A stretch of DNA of 64,000 bases from Acidovorax sp. sif1233 (GTDB taxonomy: Bacteria; Pseudomonadota; Gammaproteobacteria; Burkholderiales; Burkholderiaceae_C), in contig NZ_JAHUWZ010000008.1 in assembly GCF_019218755.1 (NCBI RefSeq), forward strand, positions 62,001 through 126,000, read 5' to 3'. The notes beneath the pieces were generated by a model. That model was not told the origin of the DNA, ran no database searches, and saw only the letters and a program-made list of their open reading frames with translations. The translations under genes were made by a program, and so were the position numbers. Shown here piece after piece: positions 8,536-17,917 of the stretch (within the stretch, counting starts at the first letter, position 1; every line of letters starts with the position of its first letter).

Positions 8536-8877
8536 TCAGCCCTCGGCCTCTTCTCGTGCCGCCTGCCAGGGCAAGGCCGGGTCGGTGAAGGCGGGTTGCC
8601 ACAGGTCGGCATAGACCGCAAACGCCTGCCGGCGGGTCTCGTCCGACTCCAGCTCGACCGCGGCATCGTCAAGCCCCCGCACGCTCCAGTCGGCCAGCAC
8701 GGCGTAGCGCCGCTGCGCCGTGTCGATCAGCACCGAATGCAGGGCGTGGGTCGTGCACGCCACATAGCGCCCACCGGGGCTGACCAGGAAGTAACCCACG
8801 TCGCCGGGCCGCAGGGCAGCCAGTGGCAGGGCGCGGCGCAAGGCATCGGCCCATTCGGGCGGGGCGGGTACGGGCAT
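8536..8877 (-). CDS. Small hypothetical protein, operon partner of the membrane protein
   Basis: A 113-residue soluble protein beginning MPVPAPPEWADALRRAL. It has a balanced composition with many Trp, Tyr and Arg residues and no membrane segment. No family was recognised. The ATG at 8877 is the first start that leaves an uncluttered N-terminus; the frame stays open further upstream but that part is antisense to a LysR gene. It is followed 3 bp later by the small membrane protein, suggesting coupled translation. Confidence 0.6.
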   Translation of the reverse strand: MPVPAPPEWADALRRALPLAALRPGDVGYFLVSPGGRYVACTTHALHSVLIDTAQRRYAVLADWSVRGLDDAAVELESDETRRQAFAVYADLWQPAFTDPALPWQAAREEAEG

Positions 8878-9013
8878 GGAAGAAACAAGCTCCTGGTGGG
8901 GCGCGGAACGTGCGCGCCGCGGTGGCGCGTCCTGCGTGGACCGACTGTAGCGGCAACGGCCACGGCCACGCTGGCGCCGCCCCTCAGGTGCTGCGGTCCC
9001 CGGGAGGCCCCGA

Positions 9014-9973
9014 TCAATCCGGCGCCCCTGCCGCCCCACCCCTGGTCTCGCCCTGGCGACCGGACTCCGCGCCCGCCAACACCTGCAGCCGCTGCGCCAT
9101 GAAGTCGCGCAGCGCGCGCACCAGCGGCGTGAGCTGGCGGCGGCTGGGCGCCACGAGGAACAGGGGCACGGCCTCGGTGGTCCAGCCCGGGCACAGCGGC
9201 ACCAGGCGCCCGGCGGCAAGGTCGTCCGCCACGTCGAAGTACGACTTGTAGGCGATGCCCCGGCCCCGCACGGCCCAGCGGCGCACGGCGTCGCCGTCGT
9301 TGGACACATTGCGGCTGCGCACGCGCACCAGCACCTCCTGGCCCGCCGCATCCCAGAAGCGCCAGCGGTCGTGCACGTCCTCGCCGAGCATGAAACACAG
9401 GGCGTCATGGCCGGCCAGCGCATGCGGCGTGGCGGGCGCCCCGCGGGCCTGCAGATAGGCGGGCGCGGCGCACAGCACGCGCCGGTGGTCGGCCGCGAGC
9501 GGCAGGGCCACCAGGCTCGAATCCTGCGGCTTGCCGTAGCGAAAGGCCGCGTCCACCGGTTCGCTGTAGACATTGGCCATGCGGTCCGACAGCTGCAGGC
9601 GGATGTCGATGCCCGGGTGCTCGGCCTGGAAGGCATCCAGCCACGGCAGCAGCACGTTGCGCCCCAGGTCGGAGGGGGCGGCGAGCAGGAGCGTGCCGCG
9701 AAATCCGCGGACCTGGCCGCCTTGCAACTGGCCCCGCACCTGCTGCAGCGCGGCCAGCGCGGGGCGGCAGTGCTCCAGGAACAGCTCGCCCTCCTGCGTG
9801 AGCCGCAGGCTGCGCGTGGAGCGCACGAAGAGCGCCACGCCCAGCTCGGCCTCCAGCCGCTTGAGGGCCGCGCTGGCCGCCGCCGGCGTGAGGTCCAGCG
9901 CCCGCGCGGTGGCCGACAGGCTGCCGCTGTCCACGGTGCGCACGAAGATGTCGAGGTCCTGCAGGCTTTTCAT
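9014..9973 (-). CDS. LysR-type regulator, divergent from an old yellow enzyme gene
   Basis: Regulator of 319 residues with an N-terminal winged helix-turn-helix (TARALDLTPAAASAALKRLE, residues about 22-41) and a periplasmic-binding-like effector domain. The C-terminal 15 residues are Gly/Ala-rich and probably disordered. It is divergent from the old yellow enzyme and MDR oxidoreductase genes. The 137-bp spacer holds overlapping inverted repeats, so it likely controls them in response to an electrophile or quinone. The inducer is inferred only from the target genes. Confidence 0.9.
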   Translation of the reverse strand: MKSLQDLDIFVRTVDSGSLSATARALDLTPAAASAALKRLEAELGVALFVRSTRSLRLTQEGELFLEHCRPALAALQQVRGQLQGGQVRGFRGTLLLAAPSDLGRNVLLPWLDAFQAEHPGIDIRLQLSDRMANVYSEPVDAAFRYGKPQDSSLVALPLAADHRRVLCAAPAYLQARGAPATPHALAGHDALCFMLGEDVHDRWRFWDAAGQEVLVRVRSRNVSNDGDAVRRWAVRGRGIAYKSYFDVADDLAAGRLVPLCPGWTTEAVPLFLVAPSRRQLTPLVRALRDFMAQRLQVLAGAESGRQGETRGGAAGAPD

Positions 9974-10003
9974 GGGTGGCGTGGGGAGTTTTAGGGCTGG
10001 ATT

Positions 10004-10031
10004 TTCAAATTTTCTTTGAATATTGATTCAA
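10004..10031. promoter_or_regulatory. Overlapping inverted repeats in the LysR/OYE spacer
   Basis: Two perfect dyads share one half site: TTCAAA (10004-10009) with TTTGAA (10015-10020), and TTGAAT (10016-10021) with ATTCAA (10026-10031). They lie between divergent promoters in an AT-rich patch of a GC-rich region. Three half sites in alternating orientation are a common LysR-type layout. Binding is inferred. Confidence 0.6.
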
Positions 10032-10110
10032 CCACCAACCTATTTAAAACAAAAGACAACAGGATCACCATCACGGCCATGTTCCACACCGCTTGCCAAG
10101 GCACAACGCC

Positions 10111-11226
<1,116 letters not shown>

Positions 11227-11290
11227 CGCCTGGCCGCCACTGCATGGACCGCTCTTTTTCCACCTCACTTTTCTGCAAGGACACACCACC

Positions 11291-12310
11291 ATGAAAGCCA
11301 TTGGCTACCAGGCCCCCCGCGCCATCGACCACCCCGCATCGCTGCTCGACATCACCCAACCCGACCCCGTGGCCACCGGCCGCGATCTGCTCGTGGAAGT
11401 GCATGCCGTTTCCGTGAACCCCGTGGACACCAAGGTGCGCAAGGGCAGCGGCCCCGCCGAGGGCCAGGCGTACAAGGTGCTGGGCTGGGACGCCAGCGGC
11501 ATCGTGCGCGCGGTGGGGCCCGACGTGACGCTCTTCGCGCCCGGCGACCGCGTCTGGTACGCGGGCTCCATCGCACGCGCTGGCACCAACAGCGAACTGC
11601 ACCTGGTGGACGAGCGCATCGTGGGCCACGCCCCCCAATCGCTGGACTTTGCCGAGGCCGCCGCGCTGCCGCTGACCACCATCACCGCGTGGGAGCTGCT
11701 GTTCGACCGCCTGGGCGTGGTGCCCGGCAAGCAGCCGACGAACAGGACCCTGCTCATCATCGGCGCGAGCGGGGGCGTGGGCTCCATCCTCACGCAGCTG
11801 GCGGCGCGGCTCACCAGCCTCACGATCATCGGCACCGCATCGCGCCCCGAAACGCAGCAATGGGTGCGCGACCTGGGCGCCCACCACGTGATCGACCACA
11901 GCCAGCCCCTGACACAGGAGCTGGCCCGCATCGGCCACCCCTCGGTGGACATCATCGTGAGCCTCACGCAGACCGACGCGCACTTCGACCAGATCGTCGA
12001 GGCCATCGCGCCGCAGGGCCAGTTCGCGCTGATCGACGACCCGGTGTCGCTCGACGTGACGAAGTTCAAGCGCAAGTCGGTGTCGGTGCACTGGGAGCTG
12101 ATGTTCACCCGCGCGCTCTTCGGCACCGCCGACATGATCGGCCAGCACCGGCTGCTGACCGAGGTGGCGCAGCTGGTGGATACGGGGCTGATTCGCACGA
12201 CGCTGGACCAGCGCTTTGGCACCATCAATGCCGAGAATCTGAAGCGCGCGCATGCGCTCATCGAGAGCGGCAAGGCGCGGGGCAAGCTGGTGCTGGAGGG
12301 ATGGGCCTGA
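11291..12310 (+). CDS. MDR-superfamily oxidoreductase (quinone oxidoreductase-like)
   Basis: Predicted NADPH-dependent medium-chain reductase of 339 residues, of the zinc-free quinone/enone reductase type. The GroES-like N-terminus is present (VHAVSVNPVDTKVRKG), and the Rossmann motif is IIGASGGVGSILTQ near residue 155. The cysteine cluster that binds structural zinc in classical alcohol dehydrogenases is absent. Second gene of the LysR-controlled pair with the old yellow enzyme; together they fit detoxification of quinones or unsaturated carbonyls. Confidence 0.88.
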   Translation: MKAIGYQAPRAIDHPASLLDITQPDPVATGRDLLVEVHAVSVNPVDTKVRKGSGPAEGQAYKVLGWDASGIVRAVGPDVTLFAPGDRVWYAGSIARAGTNSELHLVDERIVGHAPQSLDFAEAAALPLTTITAWELLFDRLGVVPGKQPTNRTLLIIGASGGVGSILTQLAARLTSLTIIGTASRPETQQWVRDLGAHHVIDHSQPLTQELARIGHPSVDIIVSLTQTDAHFDQIVEAIAPQGQFALIDDPVSLDVTKFKRKSVSVHWELMFTRALFGTADMIGQHRLLTEVAQLVDTGLIRTTLDQRFGTINAENLKRAHALIESGKARGKLVLEGWA

Positions 12311-12369
12311 AGAACTGCGGGCCACGCAGGGGGGCGCAGCACCATCCGCGCGACAGATTGTGTGCCGGG

Positions 12370-12398
12370 TTGAAAAACACTGTATTTACAAACAGTAT
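12370..12398 (+). promoter_or_regulatory. Promoter with an embedded LexA-type SOS box
   Basis: The sequence CTGT-ATTTACAA-ACAG (12380-12395) exactly fits the CTGT-N8-ACAG LexA pattern of beta- and gammaproteobacteria, and the flanks A and T extend the dyad. It lies between a possible -35 (TTGAAA, 12370-12375) and -10 (CAGTAT, 12393-12398) separated by 17 bp, where LexA would block transcription. The VOC gene starts 43 bp downstream. No binding data are available; this is a pattern match. Confidence 0.6.
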
Positions 12399-12440
12399 TT
12401 CAGGTATAAAACAGGGCACCACAACCCGAGGAGACCTCCC

Positions 12441-12854
12441 ATGCTGGACCACATGACCTTCCGCGTCACCGACATCGCCCGCACCAAGGCGTTCTACACC
12501 GCAGTCCTCACGCCTTTGGGCTACAGCCTGTGTTTTGAAGGCAACTACGGCTCCAACATGCTGGGCTATGCCTACCCGGCTCCGTCCGAGCCCGACGGCA
12601 AGAAGGCGGATGTGTGGTTCATCGACGGCCCCTCGCCCTACGGCGGCCCGCCTGCGACTACGGGCTGCCATCTGGCGTGGCGGGCCGCCACGCGGGCCCA
12701 GGTCGATGCCTTCTACCGCGCCGCCGTCGAAGCCGGGGGCCAAGACAACGGCGCCCCGGGCCTGCGGCCCGACTACCACCCCCACTACTACGGCGCGTTT
12801 GTCATCGACCCCGAGGGCAACAACATCGAGGCGGTGTGCCACCTGCCGGAGTAA
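12441..12854 (+). CDS. VOC (glyoxalase/bleomycin-resistance) superfamily protein
   Basis: Single-module vicinal-oxygen-chelate protein of 137 residues. The start LDHMTFRVTDIARTKAFYTAVL and the end YYGAFVIDPEGNNIEAVCHLPE are characteristic, with His4 and a C-terminal Glu as likely metal ligands. Members are lyases, dioxygenases or drug-binding proteins; which one cannot be decided. GAGGAG lies upstream of the ATG. The promoter carries a LexA-type box, hinting at induction by DNA damage, which is unusual for this family. The gene ends convergently with the Bug receptor gene. Confidence 0.85.
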   Translation: MLDHMTFRVTDIARTKAFYTAVLTPLGYSLCFEGNYGSNMLGYAYPAPSEPDGKKADVWFIDGPSPYGGPPATTGCHLAWRAATRAQVDAFYRAAVEAGGQDNGAPGLRPDYHPHYYGAFVIDPEGNNIEAVCHLPE

Positions 12855-12903
12855 GAAACACCGCTGCACCCTCCGCAGAGGGCGCGTCGCCAAGCGAGTG
12901 CAC

Positions 12904-12974
12904 CCGTGGAACTGGCTTTGCCAGGCCACCGGGTGCGTCCCCCTGGGGGGAAGCGGCGCAGCCGCTCAGGGGGG
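12904..12974. repeat. Hairpin-rich dispersed element, copy A
   Basis: Matches copy B at 14093-14168 over about 70 bp: CGTGGAACTGGCT, GCCAGGCCAC, then CCCCCTG ... CAGGGGG. It contains two nested hairpins (CTGGCttTGCCAG and CCCCCTG/CAGGGGG). It lies between the convergent VOC and Bug genes and directly adjoins the stop of the Bug gene (12975). Probably a bidirectional terminator-like repeat. Confidence 0.7.
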
Positions 12975-13952
12975 TCAGTCGAGTTTCACGCCCGCCGCCT
13001 TGATGATCTCGCCCCAGCGCTTGGACTCCGCCCGCGCCATCGCGCGGAACTGCTCGGGCGTGCCGGGCAGGGCTTCCATGCCGAAGTCGTTCATGCGCTT
13101 GACCACGGCGGGGTTGAGCAGGGCCTTGTTCAGGTCGCCGTTCAGGCGCGCCGTGATCGCAGCGGGCAGACCGGCGGGCGCCAGGATGCCCTGGAACGCG
13201 AACACCTCGGTGTTGGGCACACCGGCTTCGGCCAGCGTGGGCACGTCGGGCAGCGCGGCCACGCGCTTGGCCGAGCCGATGGCCAGCGCGCGCACCTTGC
13301 CCGAGGTGATCACGGGCAGGCCGGCGGCCAGGTCCAGGAACATGCAGGGCACCTGCCCGCCCATCACGTCCTGCAGCGCGGGCGCCGCGCCCCGGTAGGG
13401 GATGTGCGTGAGGAAGGTCTTGGTGCGGTTCTTGAACATCTCCATCGCCAGGTGGTGTGGCGAGCCGTTGCCGGGCGATGCGTAGTTGAGCTTGCCGGGG
13501 TTGGCCCGCGCGTAGGCCAGGAATTCCTTGACCGTCTTCGCTTCGAACGCCGGGTGCACCACCAGCGCCAGCGGAAAGCGGCTGATGCCGCCCACGTAGG
13601 TGAAGTCCTTCTCGGGATTGAACGGCAGCTTGGTGAACAGGTGCTCGTTGTAGGCCAGCACGGCGTTGTCGGCCGACATGAAGGTGTTGCCGTCGGGCTT
13701 GGCCGTGGCCACCAGCTGCGCGCCGATGTTGGTGGACGCGCCGGGACGGTTGTCCACGATGATCTGCTGGCCCAGGGTCTGGCGCATGGCCTCGGCCACG
13801 GTGCGCGCCAGCACGTCGGTGCCGCCGCCGGCCGGGTACGGCACCACCCAGCGCAAGGGCTGGTCGGGCCACGCGGACTGGGCGGCGGCCCAGGGGGCGG
13901 CGGAGGTGGCGCCTGCGGCGGCCAGGGCGGTCAAGAGGGTTCTGCGGTGCAT
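12975..13952 (-). CDS. Bug/TctC-family tripartite tricarboxylate transporter receptor
   Basis: Periplasmic solute-binding protein of 325 residues. The N-terminus MHRRTLLTALAAAGATSAAPWAAAQ is a Tat/Sec-like signal ending at AAAQ. Mature features are WPDQPLRWVVPYPAGGGTD and IIVDNRPGASTNIGAQLVA, which are family signatures. Such receptors are very numerous in Burkholderiales and are often orphan, as here: no TctA or TctB membrane gene is nearby. The downstream FAH-family gene suggests the ligand may be an aromatic or organic acid, but that is only context. Confidence 0.9.
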   Translation of the reverse strand: MHRRTLLTALAAAGATSAAPWAAAQSAWPDQPLRWVVPYPAGGGTDVLARTVAEAMRQTLGQQIIVDNRPGASTNIGAQLVATAKPDGNTFMSADNAVLAYNEHLFTKLPFNPEKDFTYVGGISRFPLALVVHPAFEAKTVKEFLAYARANPGKLNYASPGNGSPHHLAMEMFKNRTKTFLTHIPYRGAAPALQDVMGGQVPCMFLDLAAGLPVITSGKVRALAIGSAKRVAALPDVPTLAEAGVPNTEVFAFQGILAPAGLPAAITARLNGDLNKALLNPAVVKRMNDFGMEALPGTPEQFRAMARAESKRWGEIIKAAGVKLD

Positions 13953-13970
13953 GGGGCTGTCTCCTTTTAC

Positions 13971-14033
13971 TATTCAATTGATAGCTGCTTGCGCTTATAT
14001 ATCAAGCGCTAGAGGCCATTTTGGCTTAAAAAT
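13971..14033 (+). repeat. Dispersed 60-bp repeat, copy 2
   Basis: Best-preserved copy of the family: ATTGATAGCTGCTTGCGCTT (13977-13996), a short AT spacer, AAGCGCTAGAGGCCATTTTGG. GCGCTT and AAGCGC form a dyad. It lies just upstream of the Bug receptor start (13952), within its likely 5' untranslated or promoter region. Confidence 0.8.
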
Positions 14034-14092
14034 CTCTATGCCACACGTTCAGCGCACGGCGCATGAAACGGGCACATCCTCAGGCCAGTGCC

Positions 14093-14168
14093 ACCGTGGA
14101 ACTGGCTCCGCCAGGCCACTGGTGGCGTCCCCCTGAGGGGGAAGGCGCCGAAGGCGACTCAGGGGGCT
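14093..14168. repeat. Hairpin-rich dispersed element, copy B
   Basis: Second copy of the element at 12904. CCCCCTGAG and CTCAGGGGG form a 9-bp stem, preceded by CTGGCtccGCCAG. The stop codon of the FAH-family gene (14159-14161) lies inside the right stem arm, so the repeat reads into the end of that gene. Confidence 0.7.
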
Positions 14169-15166
14169 GCAATGGTCTGGTCGATCGCGCCGAAGATGCT
14201 GGCGCCGTCCTTGCCCTTGACCTCGATGCGGATGGTGTCGCCGAACTTCATGAACTCGGTGCTGGGTTTGCCGTCCTGGATGGTCTCGATGCAGCGCTTT
14301 TCGGCGATGCAACTGTAGCCCTTGGGCCATTCGGTGCGGCCGCTGGCGTCGGTGACGCCCTTGTTGCTCACGGTGCCGCTGCCGATGATGGAGCCGGCGC
14401 GCAGGTTGCGCGTCTTGGCCACGTGGGCGATCAGCTGGCCGAAGTGGAAGGTCATCTCGGGGCCCGCATCGCACATGCCAACCTTGCGGCCGTTCCAGGT
14501 GGACTGCACCGTGAGGTTCACGCGGCCATGGTCCCAGGCGTCGCCCAGTTCGTCCAGCGTCACGGCCACGGGGCCAAAGGCGGTGGCGGGCTTGCTCTGG
14601 AAGAAACCGAAGCCCTTGGCCAGCTCGGCGGGGATCAGGTTGCGCAGGCTCACGTCGTTGGCAATCATCACCAGGCGGATGCCGTCCAGCGCCTGGTCGG
14701 CGGTGGCGCCCATCTTCACGTCGCCGGTCACCACGGCGATCTCGGCCTCGAAGTCGATGCCCATGGCCTCGCTGGGCACCACCACCTCATCGCAGGGGCC
14801 GATGAAGTCGTCGCTGCCGCCCTGGTACATCAGCGGGTCGGTGTAGAAGCTTTCGGGCACCTCGGAGTTGCGCGCTTTTCGCACCAGTTCGACGTGGTTG
14901 ATGTAGGCCGAACCGTCCGCCCACTGGTAGGCGCGGGGCAGCGGGGCCATGCATTGGGCGGGGTCGAAGGGAAAGGCGTGGCGCGCGCGGCCGCTGTTGA
15001 GCTGGTCGTACAGGTCCTGCAGCTGGGGCGACAGGAAGCCCCAGTCATCCAGCACCTGCTGGAGCTTGCTGGCGATGCCGGTCGCATAATGGGCTGTGCC
15101 CAGGTCGCGGGAGACGACAACCAGTTGGCCGTCGCGCGAGCCGTCTTTGTAGGTAGCGAGTTTCAT
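14159..15166 (-). CDS. Fumarylacetoacetate hydrolase family protein
   Basis: Cytosolic metal-dependent enzyme of 335 residues. The metal-binding acidic residues are seen in MGIDFEAEIAVVTGDV and the active-site region in ANDVSLRN. The C-terminal part (GSGTVSNKG, ECxE-like RCIET) also fits. FAH-family enzymes cleave or decarboxylate beta-keto acids in aromatic ring degradation. The length suits the fumarylacetoacetase-like group, but no homogentisate dioxygenase gene is beside it. It is divergent from an IclR gene, the usual arrangement for IclR-controlled catabolism. Confidence 0.87.
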   Translation of the reverse strand: MKLATYKDGSRDGQLVVVSRDLGTAHYATGIASKLQQVLDDWGFLSPQLQDLYDQLNSGRARHAFPFDPAQCMAPLPRAYQWADGSAYINHVELVRKARNSEVPESFYTDPLMYQGGSDDFIGPCDEVVVPSEAMGIDFEAEIAVVTGDVKMGATADQALDGIRLVMIANDVSLRNLIPAELAKGFGFFQSKPATAFGPVAVTLDELGDAWDHGRVNLTVQSTWNGRKVGMCDAGPEMTFHFGQLIAHVAKTRNLRAGSIIGSGTVSNKGVTDASGRTEWPKGYSCIAEKRCIETIQDGKPSTEFMKFGDTIRIEVKGKDGASIFGAIDQTIAAP

Positions 15167-15269
15167 GGTGGCAGGACCTTTGTCTCAAGGGGTTGAAAGT
15201 CTTCACCCAGCACGAATTACGCTTGGGTAAATTGATTTAACTAAACAAAACTCGCAAATTTTAGTGCAC
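15167..15269. promoter_or_regulatory. Divergent FAH/IclR promoter region
   Basis: A 103-bp spacer that becomes sharply AT-rich near the IclR gene (TTGATTTAACTAAACAAAAC). IclR proteins usually bind such shared spacers. No perfect dyad longer than 5 bp was found, so no operator is drawn. Confidence 0.4.
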
Positions 15270-16052
15270 ATGGACAAAGAACGTGCAGGAATTCAATCGG
15301 TCGAGGTGGGTTTTGCCCTGCTGGAGGGGCTGACACGCTCGCGCGGACCGCTGATGCTCAAGGATGTGGCGGCCTCGGCCGGCATGAGCGCGGCCAAGGC
15401 GCACCGGTATCTGGTGAGCTTTCAGCGCCTGGGCCTGGTCACGCAGGACAGCCGCACCGCGCGCTACGACCTGGGGCCCGCCGCCCTCAAGCTGGGGCTG
15501 GCCTCGCTGGCCCGGCTCGATGCCGTGCGCCTGGCGCGCGAGCGCATGCCCGAGCTCATGGAAAGCATCGGCCACACCTTGGCGCTGGCCGTGTGGGGCA
15601 ACCACGGCCCGACCATCGTGCACTGGGAGGAATCGCCCCAGGCCGTGACCGCCAACCTGCGCCTGGGCGATGTGATGCCGCTGCTCTCGTCCGCCACCGG
15701 CCGCTGCTTTGCGGCGCACATGGCGCCCGACGTGGTGGCTCCGCTGCTCAAGGACGAGCTGGCCCGCGCCGTGAAGATGCGGCGCACCGACCTGCCCTCC
15801 ACCATGGCCGAGGTGAACGCACTGCTGGCGGAGGTGCGCACGCGCGGCGCGGCCCGCGTGGTGGACACCCTTCTGCCCGGCATCGTGGCGTTCTGCGCAC
15901 CGGTGTTCGACGCGGACGGCCATCTGGAGCTGGGCATCACCACGCTGGGCTCCATCGCCACCTTCGACCCGGAATGGGACGGCGCCATCGACGTTCCGCT
16001 GCGCGCGGCCGCCGCCCAGCTGTCGAGCGACCTGGGCGCCGGCAGCGCCTGA
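15270..16052 (+). CDS. IclR-family transcriptional regulator
   Basis: Regulator of 260 residues: an N-terminal winged helix (LKDVAASAGMSAAKAHRYLV, about residues 30-49) followed by the GAF-like IclR effector domain. The ATG at 15270 is preferred over GTG at 15264, two codons upstream; neither has a convincing ribosome site. It is divergent from the FAH-family gene and likely controls it, and possibly the Bug receptor beyond. The effector is unknown but is often an aromatic acid or its breakdown product. Confidence 0.9.
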   Translation: MDKERAGIQSVEVGFALLEGLTRSRGPLMLKDVAASAGMSAAKAHRYLVSFQRLGLVTQDSRTARYDLGPAALKLGLASLARLDAVRLARERMPELMESIGHTLALAVWGNHGPTIVHWEESPQAVTANLRLGDVMPLLSSATGRCFAAHMAPDVVAPLLKDELARAVKMRRTDLPSTMAEVNALLAEVRTRGAARVVDTLLPGIVAFCAPVFDADGHLELGITTLGSIATFDPEWDGAIDVPLRAAAAQLSSDLGAGSA

Positions 16053-16079
16053 CGCCCCCTCCTGCACGCATCGCTGTAG

Positions 16080-17240
16080 ATGCCACGGCGCGCCCTGGTT
16101 CTCATCACCGCCCTGGTACTGGCCCTGCACTGGCTGGTGCTGACAGGGGTGCCCCTGGCGTGGGACAGCCCCCAGCAGCCAGCGGCGGGCCGCGTCTTCA
16201 GCACGCGCAGCGTGGCAGCCCCGCCGCCCGCGCCCGCCTCCACTGCGGCTCCAGTGGCCGCACCCACGCCAACGCCGCCTGCGGCCAAGCCCGTGGTGCG
16301 CAGGAAACCTGCGCCGCCCGTCCCCTCCGCGGCCGCGGCAGATCCGCCGGTTGCGGCGCCCGGGGCCTCCGTGCAGGTGGCGGGTGCAGAGGCCAGCGCA
16401 AACGCCGCCACCGCCGCGCCAGCCGCCGACGTTGCCACGCCAGACGCGGCCACCCCGGCATCAGCCCCCCAGGCCGAGGCACCGGCACCAGCGGCTTCGG
16501 CACCGCCTGCGGAAGAAACCACCACCACCACCGCCGCCGGAATCGACATCGCGCCCCCGGGCTCCGGCACAGCACGCAGCGCGGGTGCCCCGCCGCCGCC
16601 CGTGCGCATTCCGGCCCCCACGCGGCTGGCGTTCGACGTGAGCGGGCAGGCCAAGAAGTTCGCGTACAACGCCCGCGCCGAGCTGCTCTGGCAGCACGAC
16701 GGCAGCCGCTACGAAGCACGCCAGGAGGTCAGCGCCTTCTTGGTGGGCAGCCGCATACAGCGCAGCGTGGGCGCCATCACGGCCCAGGGCCTGCTGCCCG
16801 AGAAGTTTTCCGACAAATCCCGCAGCGAGCAGGCCGCGCATTTCGACCATGCCAAGGGCCGGGTGACCTTCAGCGCCAACACACCCGAGGCCGCCGTCGG
16901 CCCGGGCGCACAGGACAGGCTGAGCCTGTTCATCCAGCTGGGTGCCATGCTGGCGGCCGACCCGGGCCGCTTCGTGCCCGGCACGCAGGTCACCATCACC
17001 ACCGTGAGCGCCCGTACCGCAGACCGCTGGACCTTCACCGTCGAAGGCCCGGAAACGCTGGACCTGCCCGCCGGCCCCACCCCCGCCCTGAAGCTGCTGC
17101 GCCTGCCCCGCAAGGACTACGACCAGAAGGCCGAGCTCTGGGTGGCCCCCGCCCTCAACTACCTGCCCGTGCGCATCAAGCTGACCCAGGCCAACGGCGA
17201 CTTCGCCGACCTGCTGCTGCGCAGCACTGGCGCGCCGTGA
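16080..17240 (+). CDS. DUF3108 protein with a Pro/Ala-rich linker
   Basis: Envelope protein of 386 residues. One hydrophobic N-terminal helix (LVLITALVLALHWLVL, about 6-21) acts as signal or anchor. Residues about 30-175 are a low-complexity Pro/Ala/Thr linker including PPPAPAS and TTTTAAG. A folded C-terminal domain from about 178 (TRLAFDVSGQAKKFAYNARA) has the beta-rich DUF3108 look. The layout suggests a membrane-tethered periplasmic domain on a long flexible arm. Function unknown. It follows the IclR gene by 27 bp but probably has a separate role. Confidence 0.8.
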   Translation: MPRRALVLITALVLALHWLVLTGVPLAWDSPQQPAAGRVFSTRSVAAPPPAPASTAAPVAAPTPTPPAAKPVVRRKPAPPVPSAAAADPPVAAPGASVQVAGAEASANAATAAPAADVATPDAATPASAPQAEAPAPAASAPPAEETTTTTAAGIDIAPPGSGTARSAGAPPPPVRIPAPTRLAFDVSGQAKKFAYNARAELLWQHDGSRYEARQEVSAFLVGSRIQRSVGAITAQGLLPEKFSDKSRSEQAAHFDHAKGRVTFSANTPEAAVGPGAQDRLSLFIQLGAMLAADPGRFVPGTQVTITTVSARTADRWTFTVEGPETLDLPAGPTPALKLLRLPRKDYDQKAELWVAPALNYLPVRIKLTQANGDFADLLLRSTGAP

Positions 17241-17572
17241 GGCGTGGTCGCAGCAAGGCCGGTTGAAACTGGTCTGCGCAAGAGGAAAGACGGCACAGCA
17301 GGCGGCTGCGGCGCCCACTCCTGCATCAAAGTGTTGCGCCCGAGCGCCACCCGAGCTCCGGACCGGTAAAAAACCCCCGGAAGCCCGGCCGCACCGCTTT
17401 TTCATGAAATACTGGAACGCAGCAGAGAGCCAAGCCCAGAGCGGGCTTCCCCTGATCACCGATCCGTAGGACAAGGCGTTACGACCTTGCCAGCGTTTCC
17501 CGGAAGCTGCCTTGGGCCTTGAACTCTGCGAACCCGCTGTCATCTGACATCTATATCGACAAGGGGAACACG
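17241..17572. other. 332-bp gap before the DUF3567 gene
   Basis: No convincing coding frame. It holds one small hairpin, AAGCCC (17432-17437) with GGGCTT (17443-17448), which could end DUF3108 transcription, and presumably the DUF3567 promoter. TTGAAC at 17519 and TATATC at 17552 are too far apart to pair as a standard promoter. Confidence 0.4.
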
Positions 17573-17872
17573 ATGCACATGCTCTACGACTCAGAATCCT
17601 TCGTGGTGGTCCACATGCTGCCCGACGCCGTGGAGAAAAAGAGCACCCAGGCGCTCAACGACACCGCCCCCGCCGTTCCCCAGCTCGCACGCCATGGCTT
17701 TGAAATCGTGGACAAGCGTTCGGGCAAAGAGGTGTACCTGGACGGCTCCTGGGCCGAGATGTTCCAGGAGCAGATCCTGGCCTGGCAGCGCGACACCCCC
17801 ACGCAGGAAGAAGTGGAAGACGCGCTGGACCGTTATGCGGGGCTGGCGCAGAACCCGGTGGTCGTGCACTGA
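17573..17872 (+). CDS. DUF3567 family protein
   Basis: Small cytosolic protein of 99 residues. The opening MHMLYDSESFVVVHM and the central GFEIVDKRSGKEVYLDGSWAEMF resemble the DUF3567 proteins found in Burkholderiales. The ATG at 17573 follows AAGGGGA. The C-terminal half is acidic and helical (TQEEVEDALDRYAGLAQ). Function unknown. It is convergent with the first glycosyltransferase-like gene, 45 bp away. Confidence 0.8.
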   Translation: MHMLYDSESFVVVHMLPDAVEKKSTQALNDTAPAVPQLARHGFEIVDKRSGKEVYLDGSWAEMFQEQILAWQRDTPTQEEVEDALDRYAGLAQNPVVVH

Positions 17873-17917
17873 GCGGCGCGCGAAGGGCCGCGCAGCCTCT
17901 CCCCCCTCGTGGCCGGA

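Noticed and set aside
17263-17469. A 68-residue plus-strand frame before the DUF3567 gene
   Set aside because: It starts with TTG, has no ribosome site or recognisable domain, and has a random-looking composition.
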